This document shows positions 63,701-64,000 of a DNA stretch of 64,000 bases, in pieces; position 1 is the stretch's first letter; each line of letters starts with the position of its first letter. Location of the stretch: the NCBI GenBank assembly GCA_031761405.1, contig JASEVX010000007.1:62321062-62385061 (forward strand). The letters run 5' to 3'. This DNA comes from Serripes groenlandicus (Eukaryota; Mollusca; Bivalvia; Cardiida; Cardiidae). The position numbers and the translations under genes are program-made. The notes under the pieces are model-generated. The model ran no database searches and was not told the origin of the DNA. It saw only the letters and a program-made list of their open reading frames with translations.

Positions 63701-63980
63701 CGGAAAAACTTCATTGATGAAAGTATACTTATTGAATAGAGCCTTTTCTCCTTTTGTAACAATGTTTACAAAGGATAACTACTGCATTTAAATGCATCTA
63801 AATGTTGGAAAAGTTTAACCTTAATAATTTATAGCAATACAGAAACCCAATCTACCTATTTCAGTGAGAATGCAGAAATACCATGTATACTTACATATTT
63901 ATAAGTGTGATCACAACCATCTTTACACCGCCTAGCTTGTATACAGGCATCAAATATAAACGCTAATTTATTTCGGAAAA
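60722..63980 (-). CDS. PORCN: Porcupine Wnt O-acyltransferase, C-terminal three exons (partial)
   Basis: Three minus-strand exons with correct splice sites and phases: 63980-63895 (28 codons plus two bases), 61924-61820 (35 codons) and 60820-60722 (32 codons and TGA). They read NKLAFIFDACIQARRCKDGC, then FIAMFHLAYLGVMFDNS, then YSMEHTLQKWSALNYLSHWV and a short hydrophobic end. This matches the C-terminus of porcupine: a cysteine-bearing loop, a membrane segment containing FHLAYLGSLFD in vertebrates, and a K-W-S...SHWV ending. Porcupine is an ER membrane MBOAT enzyme that attaches palmitoleate to a conserved serine of Wnt ligands, required for their secretion. The catalytic His and Asn of the MBOAT core are encoded upstream, beyond the right edge. 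The last two introns hold several TTAA MITEs, one of them right next to a splice donor. Confidence 0.92.
60899..61095 (+). mobile_element. TTAA MITE, diverged
   Basis: TTAACCCTTTCCCACATACA start, centre mostly deleted, TTCGTCTACTGCAGATTTG and TATGTGGGAGAGGG end. PORCN last intron. Confidence 0.68.
61204..61225. repeat. Three telomere-like GGTTAG units
   Basis: GGTTAGGGTTAGGGTTAGG, a very short interstitial TTAGGG run, probably chance or a repair trace. Confidence 0.5.
61593..61811 (-). mobile_element. TTAA MITE at intron position +9 of the last PORCN intron
   Basis: TTAACCCTTTTCCACATACG to TATATGTGGGAAAGCGTTAA. On the minus strand the PORCN donor GTAAGT (61819-61814) is followed by two bases and then this TTAA. 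Confidence 0.82.
61955..62040 (+). repeat. TTAA MITE fragment
   Basis: ATCCTTTATAACATATAGAT, GCCTTTGCAGCAGACGAACT and ATAAAAGGAGAAG only. Confidence 0.5.
62050..62261 (+). mobile_element. TTAA MITE, nearly full length
   Basis: CTCTTTCCCTCATATGTACG start without TTAA, centre partly deleted, end TGTATGAGGGAAAGGGTTA. Confidence 0.78.
62262..62466 (-). repeat. TTAA MITE, degenerate
   Basis: ATGCAACAATTCTGAAGCAG, GAAGATGAATTGCTCATTAT and GAAAGCGCCTGTATGTCGG remain. It directly abuts the preceding copy. Confidence 0.6.
62531..63075 (+). mobile_element. Tandem-core element with GGTCAAGGTCA monomers
   Basis: Opens AACAAGATGTGTTTCTGAAAC, then ACTGATGCCCCCGAATGGC, and closes AGATGCCCACCGAATCGGTG and ATTCTGGGGGCATAAAAA, so the GATGCCCCC and GGGGGCAT ends are inverted. 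Three ~155-165-bp monomers (CATGTCACAAGGAATACACA, AAATATGGAAGCCGTACCTG, AAAATGTAGGTCAAAGGTCA) lie between. It lies in a PORCN intron. Confidence 0.75.
63083..63812. repeat. Cluster of four decayed TTAA MITEs
   Basis: Remnants at about 63083-63187, 63184-63312 (TTAACCCGTAACCACACCTC, TCGTCTGCTGCAGATTTGTT), 63375-63540 (GTCATCTGCTGCATGCATG, GTGGGTATGGGTTAA) and 63637-63815 (TTAACCCTTTCCTTACCAAT). All are in the PORCN intron just before the 63980-63895 exon. Confidence 0.6.
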
Positions 63981-64000
63981 CTGTAACAGAAAATTAAAAC

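Overview
The window looks like nuclear DNA of a bivalve mollusc, most likely a clam-type heterodont. The genes are animal genes with GT-AG introns. Most of the rest is a dense, nested set of AT-rich mobile elements: tRNA-derived SINEs, tandem-core elements ending in AGGTGAGCTAA-type hairpins, and short TTAA-flanked MITEs. The species call is inference; the intron and repeat structure is seen directly.

Three host genes can be assembled exon by exon with matching intron phases. (1) An emerin-like LEM-domain inner nuclear membrane protein of 200 residues on the minus strand, 24093 to 18094, five coding exons. (2) A homologue of RNA polymerase I subunit POLR1G (RPA34/CD3EAP/ASE-1) on the plus strand, 29162 to 47428, ten coding exons and 868 residues, with a long acidic serine-rich N-terminal part. 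(3) The last three coding exons of the Wnt O-acyltransferase porcupine (PORCN) on the minus strand, 63980 to 60722; the rest of that gene lies beyond the right edge. The LEM gene and POLR1G are divergent, and the AT-rich interval near 24.3-25.2 kb is the likely promoter area for one or both.

The left 18 kb has no recognisable host gene. It holds a 28-bp minisatellite, a fold-back structure with about 285-bp inverted arms around a dead LINE endonuclease, a second LINE fragment, and large arrays of about 145-165-bp monomers. Inside one array sits the most interesting object: a 2831-bp DNA transposon at 6993-9823 with about 90-bp terminal inverted repeats and a perfect 9-bp target duplication. 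It looks like a Mutator-like element (MULE), carries a spliced PHD-finger plus FLYWCH zinc-finger gene, and has no recognisable transposase. A fragment resembling the C-terminus of a FLYWCH-type MULE transposase lies separately at 26685-26939.

From about 18.4 kb to the right end the introns and intergenic DNA are filled with more than 40 copies or remnants of one 215-235-bp MITE. It has CCCTTTCCC ends, TTAA target duplications and a central hairpin, so I infer a piggyBac-type origin. Two copies start 8 or 9 bases inside introns of POLR1G and PORCN. Other structures include a 32-bp minisatellite grown inside a SINE (47.6-48.6 kb), a 39-bp minisatellite in a POLR1G intron, a two-monomer higher-order array inserted into a MITE, and SINEs with clear target duplications. 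All calls come from reading the sequence; no database search was run.
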